Shown here: in pieces, positions 1-9,954 of the stretch
Layout of the letters: each line of letters begins with the position of its first letter
Numbering within the stretch: the first letter of the stretch is position 1
Assembly: GCF_000004195.4 (NCBI RefSeq)
Contig: NC_030677.2
Location: 57,914,222 to 57,978,221, forward strand
Length of the DNA stretch: 64,000 nucleotides
Reading direction: 5' to 3'
Origin: Xenopus tropicalis
Lineage: Eukaryota > Chordata > Amphibia > Anura > Pipidae
Position numbers and translations under genes: made by a program
The notes under the pieces: model-generated
What the model was told of the DNA's origin: nothing
Seen by the model: the letters and a program-made list of their open reading frames with translations, nothing else
The model's database searches: none

Positions 1-3000
1 AGCCTCATTGCACCCCCGCCTAATGATTTAAAATTTAGTGGTGAGTACAACTTTCCCTTTTTTTGCTATAGTTTATACAGGAACAGTGGCCAGCTCTATG
101 TTGTAGCTTCCACCCTTTCCAGCTACAGTCAGGTGATTCCAATGGGCCAAATAAAGGGCAACCATTGAAAGCATGCAAGTCGCAGGTAAAACTTGTTTTG
201 TTAAATGTATATTGAAGCAGTAGAATTTTGAATAAATCAGATAAAAGTGAGTGTAGGACTGGCCAGACTGGGGATGACTTTGACGTAGTGCAATATATGG
301 AAATCCCTGTTTTACTTAAAGGGGAGGGCATATCTTGGTAGCTTAACGCACAGAGGGCCTGATTCACTAAAGTGCGATAAAAATTATCTCACGCTTTTTT
401 GCGTTAAATAAGTCGCGATAATTAGCGCACGATTCACCATAGTATTATCGCGTGCGTTAAGTCGCCATTTTCGCATGCGATATTTTTCGGGCTAGTTTTA
501 CCGCATGCGTTAATTTTTGCGCTGAAAAGAATACGATCACATGATTCACAAACACTTAGGCGCGCTAAATAACGCATTGGTCTATGCGAAAATTAACACC
601 TACTACAGGCAGGCGAAAAATTATACAAAAGTACAGTAAATGAGTTTTTGGCAATAAAATATGGACTTACAGTGTTATTTATTCAAGTATGTGTCTTTTT
701 ACTCAATTTTACTAAAGTCTAGGCATGTATGGAATTTCGCTACTAATATACAGTACTATAGCGGTGAATATTTTGTCGCGATAATATACAGTACTATAGC
801 GGTGAATATTTTGTCGCGATAATATACAGTACTATAGCGGTGAATATTTTGTCGCCATAATATACAGTACTATAGTGGTAAATATTTAGTCGCGCAAAAT
901 ACATTACTATGTATATTTTGGCGATTTTTTTTTTTTATTTGTTAAATTAAAAGTTTTTATTTTTCTACTTTTGAACTGAATGTCCCCAGAATATCTAAAT
1001 GTCCTGTATATATTGATAATGGGTGAGTGCAGAGGATCCATATTTCCTGTTAGCAGGATATGCATTACTGAACATTAACTATATGGGATCTACCCTGGGG
1101 CCAAGCAGTCTTTTAATGTAAACATTCAATACCCTGTTATCGAATATGACAAGTCACTTAGGTTTGCCAAAAATGTGTGAAGATGCACATTTTCAATGTA
1201 CTATTTGTTAAAATAATAAGTGTAACATTTAAAATAAAAGAATAATCTCCTGCTACAGAACAGTGGTGTATCACATGGACTATTTAAGCCTGATTCTTGC
1301 AACAAGCTGTTGCTGAATCATTGACCATTCTGCCTTGTCTAAGCATTGTGTTCCTGAGTTCCTGGTCAACAAGTTCCAGTCTTGTTCCTTCAGTTTCTGT
1401 CTTAAACCTGAGATTCCTGTCCCGTAAATTGTGTTCCTGCCTTGTCCTTGTTCCCTCTAATCTGACTTCCCAGTTTTGACCTTGGGCCTTTACCTGACTC
1501 TACATGTCTTCTGCCTGTCCTGACCTTCAGCTTGTTTAACAAACTTTGCATTTTTTCTGCCTGCCCTTGACCTTTGGCCTGTTACACGGACTTGATTGTT
1601 TGCTGCCTGCACAGACCTTGCTGTTTTATAGACTTACATTTGCATTTTTTGCTTGCATTTTTTTCAGTTGTTTATTTTTCACACAGTTCCTGTTCAGTCA
1701 TTATGTTTCATAAAAGTTATACAGCACATCGGCTCCTCTCTGTTAAATCAGTGTCTAAATCTGAAAACCACTAGATTTATTAAGAGCCAGGATAATAACA
1801 AAGGTTTTTAAACCTATGTGCTGCCATTTTCTGAGGAAATCTCACTGGCATCATAAACTATGAAAGTATTCTAAATCATGAATCTCATAGAGGAAAAAAT
1901 GTCTAATGTCAGACTGGGTGTTTTGATGGGTGCACCTACGTAAAAACCATGGGCTTGAGTATTGCTCAGCAGAGGTCCTTCTGTCACCACTTTTTATGCT
2001 TCAATAAGGGTTTTCTCACATCTTTATATAGAAACTGGTGACAGGTGGAGCAGAGTTCCCTCTAGTGTCTTCGTGGGAAGGTGAGAAGGATTAAGTGATT
2101 TTTAGTGTTCCCGAGAAAGTAGGTCAGTGTTGCAGGAGGTGGCCTACAGAAACTGTAAGCAGTGTTGGGAGGAGCCCTCCGCTACTCGGGTGCCGCCAGG
2201 ACTTATGTAAGAGCATCAAGGCAAGGGTTCTGAGCAGGCTAGGGAACCTAAGCATAGAAAAAGAGTCAGGGAGTGGAAACGAAGTTGAAACAGGCCAAGG
2301 TCAAAACCTTGCTAACAACGAGGTACAGAATAGAAATCCTGGAGATGTAATTAAATGTCAGGCAATGGGTCAGTTCAGGCGGCAATCAGTGAAGTCAGAG
2401 GTCAGGCAAAGGTCAAAACACGAGAGGATAGTCAGAATAATCACACCCAGGAAACAGAACCAAAGTTGGGCAACGAAAATATGCACAGGTGCCTTTAAGT
2501 ATGTGAATTTCGTGCCATGCTATGATGTCACACGCCGCCCCAAATGTAAAGGGCACACGCACTGGAGGAAGAGTCAGGCATCCCCGTCACCCCACTAGAC
2601 CACCAGGAACTGCTACAGCAACGCTTGTATGAACAGCTATATGAACCCTTAGACCAGGTCAGCAAACAGGATCTCAAAGACCATTACTATAATATCTAGC
2701 AGCTAATTACTACTCTCCAACAACAGACTGTTAAAGAAATTAGTTCAGAGGGCACTGCTCTTAGTGAACATGTAGCCAAGAATGAGGAAGCAATGGAAAT
2801 ATCCTAAGCACTCTAACACCGAGGCAGAGTTGTCAGGTGTAAAAAGGCAACTTCACATCTTGCATGAGCAACAGAAAGAATTAAAGTAAGACACTCAGGC
2901 CAGAACAACTTGTGAATGAAAGGCCTGCCCAAAAGCTTGGCCGTACACATAAAGACAAATATGATAAATATGACAAATGTTCGGATATCGATTGTATGTT

Positions 3001-3361
3001 TTAATGCAATGACCTAAAACTAACATTCAACTTTAAATTGTAGGATTCAAATTGGCAAAATAACAAATCGAATGATGTTCTGGCCATTGATTAACAGACA
3101 ACAATTGTACAAAAGCTATGGAAATTGTAGTGGCTTATGGAAACTTTCAAACCAGGAATGAAATACTTACAAACGGGCTACGATCAATAATGTGCATGAC
3201 GCTTTATTAGTTTTTTTCCTGTTTCAAAAAAATATCCTCCTGATATAACTCCCTAACCAACAACTCTCAGCCTTCCAACCCCAAACTGTTACCTATATAT
3301 TGCAAAACAAGAGAGCTAGGTTAAAGGTAATTAAGAACTACTAGGCCAGTATAGCATAGAT
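1..3361. other. Upstream intergenic DNA with degenerate repeats
   Basis: No gene is supported here. Bases 355-610 are rich in CG-containing short motifs (TCGCGATAAT, GCGTTAA, CACTAAAGTGCGATA) and start with a GGGCCTGATTCACTAAA edge typical of the hairpin MITEs seen elsewhere in the window. Bases 1255-1650 are a C/T-rich stretch with repeated CCTG/CCTTG words. Bases 2040-2650 are its A/G-rich counterpart with repeated GGTCAGG words. Both resemble decayed LTR-retrotransposon terminal sequence, but this is a weak impression. The open frame at 2095-2598 shows no recognisable domain. Confidence 0.4.
747..898. repeat. 38-bp tandem repeat, four copies
   Basis: The motif ATATACAGTACTATAGYGGT plus GAATATTTTGTCGCGATA recurs with CAGTAC starting at 751, 789, 827 and 865, an exact 38-bp period. 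The first three copies are nearly identical and the fourth has diverged (TAGTGGTAAATATTTAGTCGC). The array lies just after the CG-rich MITE-like segment at 355-610 and may be an expansion of that element's interior. Confidence 0.85.
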
Positions 3362-4275
3362 CAGTGCTGTCCAACTTCTGTGGTACCGAGGGCCGGAATT
3401 TTTCCAACCTACGTGGTGGATGGCCGATAATGGAAGCCAGTTTTGACCACTCCCCTTTTTGAAACCACACCCGTGTTATCACATGACCATACCCATATTA
3501 ATGGTTGTAGTACAGCAAAAACCTGCCATACTCTGCCTGCCCTCCCCTGTCTGTGTGTGCCATACTCTGCCTTCCCTACCCTGCCTGTGTGTGCCATACT
3601 CTGCATTCCCTACCCTGCCTGTGTGTGCCATACTCTGCATTCCCTACCCTGCCTGTGTGTGCCATACTTTGACTGTGTGTGCCATTCTTGGCTGGTTTGT
3701 GCCATACTTGGCCTGTGTGTGCCATACTCTGCCTGCCCTACCCTGCCTGTGTGTGCCATACTCAGCCTGCTCTGCCCTGCCTGTGTGTGCAATACTCTGC
3801 CTGCCCTATGCTGCCTGTGTGTATGGCACACACAGGCAGCATACAGTGACACAATGCTGGCACTGCTCCTACAGTCTGCACAATAACTATATATTAAAAA
3901 ACTTTTTAATTGCAGTACCACCTCAGTATATGTTCTTTTTATAGTGTGCAGGGATTATTTGTGGGTTTCTACTGCTCCTACAGTCTGAGGTGTGAACAGG
4001 GGAACAATGTGGGTTATTACAGCCTGAGCCTGAGGTGTGAACACTGCAGGGGGTGAACAATGCAGAGATTAAAAGGTGTGAACAACACAGGGGATTACAT
4101 TTTTAAACAATACAGAGGGTTTACAGCCTGAATCTGAGGTGTGAACCATGCAGGGGGTCAGTTAATCACAGTACTGATACCATTTAAAGCTAACACAAAG
4201 GTAAGCCATCAAAGCAGCCAGACAGGTGGGGGGCCACACACAGGGGGGTCGCGGGCCGCCAGTTGGACAGCACTG
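3362..4275. mobile_element. Non-autonomous hAT-type transposon with internal minisatellite
   Basis: The termini are perfect inverted repeats of 15 bp (CAGTGCTGTCCAACT at 3362, complement ending at 4275). They are flanked by an identical 8-bp target duplication, GCATAGAT, at 3354-3361 and 4276-4283. An 8-bp duplication with CAG...CTG termini is the hAT signature. No transposase is encoded; the two overlapping frames inside read through the tandem repeat only. The element also holds loosely repeated words around 4000-4150 (CCTGAGGTGTGAAC). Confidence 0.93.
3518..3830. repeat. Minisatellite inside the hAT element
   Basis: About eight to nine imperfect units are built on CCTGTGTGTGCCATACTCTG followed by a CCTTCCCTACCCTG-like variable part. 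Unit lengths vary (about 20-34 bp) because several units are shortened near 3660-3720. Long open frames on both strands are by-products of the repeat having no stop codon in most frames. Confidence 0.85.
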
Positions 4276-5913
4276 GCATAGATGATTCAGTGAATAAACC
4301 CACAAATAGGTTTACATTGAAAACAGTCTTATGTCACCCCTAGGGGTTAGGAATCTAACTTGGCTGGCCAGAAACTCAGACTTTCCTAAGAACGAATATT
4401 GCTAAAAATTGTGTTTTTATATACTAAGCTTAATGTACCTGCCTAAAGGTTTACCATCTCTATAGCAGTAATGATCAAGGCTTTCAATACTGTCATGGAA
4501 GCTCAGCATCTTGGATGTTGTTGGAAGTGTCAGTGATACTGCACATCAGTGTGTTTTGGGCAGCCGTCGAGAAGCAAAACTTAGGGGTCTTCACAAGTTA
4601 TACAGCATTTTGGAGACCAAACAACTTAGAAAAACTAAAAGGTAGTTAGAAAAACAACTAATAACATTTCTGATTAATGTTTTCTCAATTAAGATGAAAA
4701 AATTGTGAAATTTTATGGGTAAGTACAGAAAATATTTTAAATTTGAAAGAGCGGGTGGTAAAAAGAAACATGTTGTGTATTTACAGCAAAATGGTGTGAA
4801 GTTCCCCTCGTATTGCAGGGAGAAGGTAGCAAAGAATGATTCCATTGTAGCTTTTCTTTGCTTTGACATGTATGTATGTATATCTTTATTTATAAAGCTC
4901 TACTTATGTACGCAGCGCTGTACAGTAGAATACATTAATACAAACAGGGTGTTAATAAGATAATAATAGATAAATAGAAAGTATAACAATAACTACAAGA
5001 TAAATACAGCTGCAATAAGTTAAGAGTCGAGGACACAAGATGATGGAGGTCCCTGCCCCGTAGAGCTTACAATCTATATGAGACATGTGGTGGATAAAGA
5101 GAGAAGTACAGATCAAAAAACTTTATAGAAGCAGCAACACTAAATTTACCTTTTATGAGCCTCTAGCTGCTGCTTTATACAGTATTTAGTAATGTACAAC
5201 AAACTATTGTGTTTTGAATGGCACTGCAACTGAATGCAGAAACATTTTAGTTCAATGGTAAGATATTACTCCAAGGTTATGTTGTTACTGCAGTGATAAA
5301 AGGAAATATATGAGTGACTTATTTTGGATGTGTAACAGCATCCCTCAATTGAAATGTAAGAAATGATTGTTACAGAACATGTGTACTCCAATAGCAAAAC
5401 ACTGATATTAGCTGTAAATGCAGCCACCGTTTTATCTGTAAAGCTTGAAGATTGATAATGAATTGCCTTTGGCTAAAGCAAACAGATCTTTAGGGTTTCA
5501 AGGCTTCTACTGAATGAGGATTGCATAACATTCCCCTTGAGCAATAGCAGAAATATATACAAGAGACACATGAAAGCCTATACCAAGTAAAGTTCCCAAA
5601 AGGCTTTGTTTTAGAATATCCACTGTACGCAAAATGTAGAATTTTTAAGAGCCAGGTTATTCAGTATTACAATGTACTTTGAGGTTAAATCAAAACAACT
5701 GTATATCGAAATACCAAATAAGCCCCTATAAGTAATTCATTGTATATTTCTGTATCCTATCAATACGCAGTATTATTCTAGAAATGTGAGACACAAAGGG
5801 GAATGAAAGGTTAAAACTGTGCTTTTGTTTGCTAAAATATGCACTGGCCCAAGGTATTTTTGAAGTAGCACCATCTGAAGTAGCGCAATCTTATTTGTTT
5901 TCTTCTGTCTTCT
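4276..5913. other. Intergenic DNA with an old retroelement-like fragment
   Basis: No gene is seen. At 4870-5095 there is a segment with GCGCTGTACAGTA and then GGAGGTCCCTGCCCC followed by GAGCTTACAATCT. The same terminal words occur in reverse at 36105-36150 and in part at 51000-51015. This marks a dispersed old non-LTR/SINE-type repeat whose exact family I cannot name. The rest is AT-rich with no recognisable feature. Confidence 0.45.
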
Positions 5914-5934
5914 CTTCTTATATAGTAAAGCAAA

Positions 5935-6048
5935 GCGGGAGAATAGCCTAGTGGTTAGGGCGCCAGCCTTCAGTGCGGATCACTCCCGCTGAGACTTGGG
6001 TTCGGTTCCCGACTGGGTCCTCCTTGCGGCGTAGGACAAGTCGCTTAA
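5935..6048 (+). mobile_element. tRNA-derived SINE with 21-bp target-site duplication
   Basis: The insert has a polymerase III A box (TAGCCTAGTGG, 5944-5954) and a B box (GGTTCGGTTCC, 5999-6009), as in a tRNA gene. A tail follows (GGACAAGTCGCTTAA) resembling the CAAGTCACTTAA word of MIR/L2-tailed SINEs. Flanks 5914-5934 and 6049-6069 are identical 21-bp direct repeats (starting CTTCTTATATAG), so this is a retroposed copy, not a native tRNA gene. The tRNA-like part lacks a convincing acceptor stem. The perfect duplication suggests a fairly recent insertion. Confidence 0.88.
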
Positions 6049-6357
6049 CTTCTTATATAGTAAAGCAAAAGCCAGACAGATATTTCTGCAGTGCAACAAC
6101 AAAGAAATGTCCAGTTCTAGAGTAAAAGGCCCTCATAGCAGTGCACCTTTTGAATTTCTCTATCTCTGAGATTACCCACTTGGGTCCCTACTGTAGATGG
6201 TGATGTCTTGGCTATTAAACCTACTGGTTCACCCAGTGGAGTTTATGATTGCTTTACTAATTCTAACGGCAAGGGAGCACAAGGATTATTACAGTCAATT
6301 TTTAAAAAGCTACTTAGAGCAACAAAATGCTCACAATTTTAGAAAATTATCTTAGTA

Positions 6358-6684
6358 CAGGTATCGGATCCCTTATCCGGAAACCCGTTATCCAGAAAGC
6401 TCCGAATTACGGAAAGCCCGTCTCCCATAGACTCCATTTTAATCAAATAATTCAGAATTTTAAAACTGATTTCCTTTTTCTCTGTAATAATAAAACAGTA
6501 CCTTGTAATTGATCCCAACTAAGATATAATCAATCCTTATTGGATGCAAAACACCCTATTGGGTTTAATTAATGTTTTATTGATTTTTTAGCAGACTTAA
6601 GGTATGGAGATCCAAATTACGGAAAGACCCCTTATCCGGAATACCCTTGGTCCCGAGCATTCTGGATAATGGGTCCTATACCTG
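6358..6684. mobile_element. TA-flanked MITE, intact copy
   Basis: The inverted termini are CAGGTATCGGATCCCTTATC at the left and GGATAATGGGTCCTATACCTG at the right, with TA on each side (6356-6357, 6685-6686). The TA duplication fits the Tc1/mariner group. The interior has no coding capacity. Related copies in this window lie at 17827-18123, 46757-48517 (interrupted), 48520-48842, 51940-52096 and 52180-52456, with fragments at 16150-16225 and 22702-22748, so this is the most repeated MITE family here. Confidence 0.88.
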
Positions 6685-8558
6685 TATAAAATCACAAAAA
6701 GTAAAGCATACCTGTAGAGAGGCAATTACTGTACTCAATTCCATAAAAAACATTTTCCAGATATTCCAGATACCAGCACAATTTGCATAAGTGTTTTAGT
6801 GAATGTTCTGTGAGGCTCCTTGTGTAATTATGCTGATTACTTTCTGCTTAAAAATTACTAAGACCAGTTTTAATACTTACTGATTGATCTGGTGGATGAA
6901 CGCTAAAGGTTGTATCTGGCAGATAACCCATCCTACCATAACAATAATAATGCTAGCAATGGAATAATGCTAAAGAGGATGCAGAGAATCAAAAACATAA
7001 ATAAATCTGTGAATAGTGTGATGTGAACATGGAGTTACTTTTTTTTCTGTTGCAATAGTAGTAGTAACTGAATTTGTTAGAATGTTATCTTTATGCGGAT
7101 AAAAAATTCATAGCACAAGCATAAGACATGGTAAGATATGGTTTTTGGCCCAATCTCAAAAGTTGTGAACCAGACTTGCAAGTAGATGCAAGTAGACCTG
7201 AATTTACACCATGATTATCAAATCCTTTTAAAACACTTCAAATATGCAGGCATCTTTAAATGTTCAACAAAAGAGAAGACCACTAAGATACAGCAGGAGC
7301 ATGTCTTGGCCTAGCAGAAGGAAAAGTATATGGAAGAACAAGGGTCAGTGGCAGTCACAAAGTAAGGTAAAAATCCATTAAAAATGCTGTATGTGTCATA
7401 AAGGTTGACAAAGGTCAACATGAATTTTCTTCTCAGTCGCATCTACAGTTGCAGCATCAGATGCATACTAATCTACCTCTTATTCCAAACCCAAAAGTTG
7501 GAAATCTCCTATGCCTAGGGGTTTGAAGGGGATAAAAGAACACTTGTGAACTACTCCAACAAAATACTTCAATTCATGCCAAACACAGAATATGTTGATG
7601 CTTTGCACACATTCAATATATTAATACATCCCACAACATGCAATTTGATAGAGTTTAGTCTAAAGAAGTGTATGTCACATGTTAGGGAATCTATCCATTA
7701 GTACATTGATTTTTATTGTATATATTTTCAATTATAAATCTTTGAAATACTGCAAACGTGGTACTTTATCTCACTTAACATGCTCTTGCTCTCAGACCTC
7801 TTTCCTTGTTCCATTCTGCTCCAGGCTATTCCTGTTTCTATGCTTTTTCCTGCCTGTTTCTGTCTCTATGCCCACTCCTGCCTGTTTCTGTCTCTACATC
7901 CATTCCATCCCATTCCTGCCTATTCAATTCCAGACTTTCAGTCGCACCTTGTTTAGTACCTGTACAATAACTGCTTGTGCCTGAAGAACTTGTTATTTCC
8001 CTTCAGAACCACTTACGATTATAGAGGTGAGTACTGTGGTAATCAACAAAAAGTATAAACCAACAAAACAAACTCTACACAATATTTCCTTTGGTGGAGT
8101 TGCAACCTTTGTCAAACATTCAGAAAAAGAAAGTTTTTGAATGAATTGCAACCCCTTAACAAAAGGAATACAAGGGCCAAAGCCTGAAATCCTCTTATGG
8201 AAGCCACCTGATATGCTTGGCCCAAAAATTTCCACAACCCACAGGGCATGTCTAATCTGTATTGGGAAAACTTCCTCCTACCCATACCTCACTAGGCAGG
8301 CTAGATTTCCAGTCTAAGAAAATGATTACATTTTTGCTTCCTCAAGTAGAAAGGCATGCTACTAAGTAAAGGCATCAGTAACAACAAAATTCTGCCCTAC
8401 CGTGTTTAGTTTGCAGGGTTGTAACGGCAGCTTAAAAATGTGTCTGCAGAATTCATTTTCATTAATGTTTTGCCTTTGTATCCTAAATGAGCAACTTAAG
8501 CGAGTTTTCTGTTACGGGATCTTCCAACACAAAAACAAACACAAACAGTACCATACAA
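6685..8558. other. Intergenic DNA without recognised gene
   Basis: AT-rich sequence. A C/T-rich stretch at 7765-7985 with repeated CCTGTTTCTGTCTCTA words resembles the one at 1255-1650 and could be a decayed LTR fragment. No other feature is seen. Confidence 0.35.
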
Positions 8559-8655
8559 TTAACCCTTTAAGTGCCAAGGGACGTAGATTCTACGTCCCAG
8601 GTACCAAGGGACCAAAGTGCCATGGGACGTAGAATCTACGTCCAATGGCACTGTC

Positions 8656-8707
8656 GGGTTTACAAGCGCTGCGCTCGCTTTTAAAGCAGCGCAGCGCTTG
8701 TAAACCC
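8656..8707. repeat. Inverted repeat (hairpin) near left end of piggyBac-like element
   Basis: The left arm GGGTTTACAAGCGCTGCGC (8656-8674) pairs with the right arm ending GTAAACCC (8707), with a 14-base loop. It lies between the terminal repeat and the promoter-like region. Confidence 0.85.
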
Positions 8708-8779
8708 CTCAGATCCCCCTAGGCAACGAGCAAACATAGACATACTCACCGATCCGGGTCCCCGAGCCGCACCGATCGC

Positions 8780-8960
8780 GTCGCCAGCCAATGACAGCAG
8801 TGGACACGCGTTGATGACGTGTCCACTGCTGTCCCTTTAAATAGCGCCGCCTACTGTCGGCTCCCTCACTCCTGCTGCGCACTTCGGACGAGATGGAGCT
8901 CCCCTGCTGCCTTCCTGCTGGATTGATCGCCCCTGATCGTCTGCCTGCCTTGGGTAAGCT
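8780..8960 (+). promoter_or_regulatory. Promoter-like segment with short open exon inside piggyBac-like element
   Basis: In order there is a CCAAT box (8788-8792), a palindrome with 16-bp arms (8793-8808 and 8818-8833) that holds a CRE-type TGACGT (8815-8820), a TATA-like TTTAAATA (8836-8843), then an ATG at 8893. A 20-codon open frame leads to a consensus donor GTAAGC at 8954. The segment is GC-rich against its AT-rich surroundings. The arrangement looks like the promoter and first exon of an element-borne gene whose body has been lost. Activity is inferred only. Confidence 0.5.
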
Positions 8961-9361
8961 GAACTACAACTCTCTACCACTGTTTATTTTGCTTATTTCT
9001 ATCTCAACTGTCTAAAAAATTTTTTTTTTTTTTTTTTTGCATTTTTTCTTCTATCTTTGTCATTATTACACTTTTGTACACATACACACTGATTTACAAC
9101 TTTCCCAAGCACACACAGACACTTACACACACACTTACACTTTTTTTTTTTTTTTTTTTTTTCTTTCTTTTCTTTTCTTTTCTTTCTGTCTTTGCTTTCT
9201 TTGGCAGTCTTTTTTTTTACTAAAACTTTATTTCTGATCTTGCTCTATAATTATCTGATTTATTTGGTTGCATTTTAGTGTTTTTTGGCATTTTCATAAT
9301 TGATTTCTGTTTTTGAATTATTCTATTGCACTGTAACTTTTTGTATTGCTATTGGGTGCTG

Positions 9362-9640
9362 AATTTGCAGTGACGTTGGTGGATCCAGGGCTCTGACCAC
9401 CGATTTCATTGCAATTATTGTTCTTCTGTTGGTTTAGGTGGTTTTATTGGATTTTACGGTGTTTTATCTTTGCATTGTTCTTTATTGTGTGTTTAGTGCC
9501 CCCAAAAAGGTTGCTTTTGCAGTGACATTGGTGGATCCAGGGCTCTTACCGATTTCATTGCAACTATTGTTCTTTGATTGCTTTTAGTGGTTTTATTCCA
9601 TTTGATTTCAGTTGTTCTAGAAAGGTCCAGAGGTGCTAAG
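9362..9640. repeat. Two-copy tandem repeat of about 150 bp
   Basis: GCAGTGACRTTGGTGGATCC plus AGGGCTCT occurs at about 9369 and again at about 9519, followed in both by ACCGATTTCATTGCAA and TTTTAGTGGTTTTATT-like text. The period is about 150 bp. Confidence 0.7.
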
Positions 9641-9767
9641 ATTGTTCTGGTAGTTTCTATTGCCAAGGGTTAGGCTGATGCCACACGAGGCGTAGGGCTG
9701 ATTTTTTCAGCAAGTGGAAAAACGCTTGCCGAAAATTCAGCCCTACGCCTGCTACTTGTTCCTGCAG

Positions 9768-9905
9768 CCGAATGAATGGGATACGCTCGGGTGCAGGCAC
9801 GTGTAGCCGATATACGCATGAAAACGCGAGACTTTGCATTCTCACGCGTTTTCATGCGTATATCGGCTACATGTGCCTGCACCCGAGCGTATCCCATTCA
9901 TTCGG
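9768..9905. repeat. 138-bp near-perfect palindrome
   Basis: Arms of about 65 bp (starting CCGAATGAATGGGATACGCT) are nearly complementary around a short loop near 9836. It belongs to a larger fold-back unit starting about 9670 (GGCTGATGCCACACGAGGCG). A diverged relative of that unit lies at 35421-35650 (AGGCTAATGCCACACCATGT), so this is a nested MITE-like element rather than a feature unique to the piggyBac-like host. Confidence 0.88.
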
Positions 9906-9954
9906 GTGCAGGCAAAAAAAAAGGGGTGCATAGAGTGCAGCCCCAATATTATGC

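Noticed and set aside
2095..2598. 167-codon + strand frame
   Set aside because: No recognisable domain; lies in sequence resembling decayed LTR or repeat DNA.
3443..3944. Cysteine-rich frames of 147 and 161 codons
   Set aside because: Translation of the CCTGTGTGTGCC minisatellite inside a hAT element; frames exist on both strands.
5935..6010. Functional tRNA gene
   Set aside because: A and B boxes are present, but there is no clear cloverleaf acceptor stem, and the 21-bp flanking duplication shows it is a SINE insertion.
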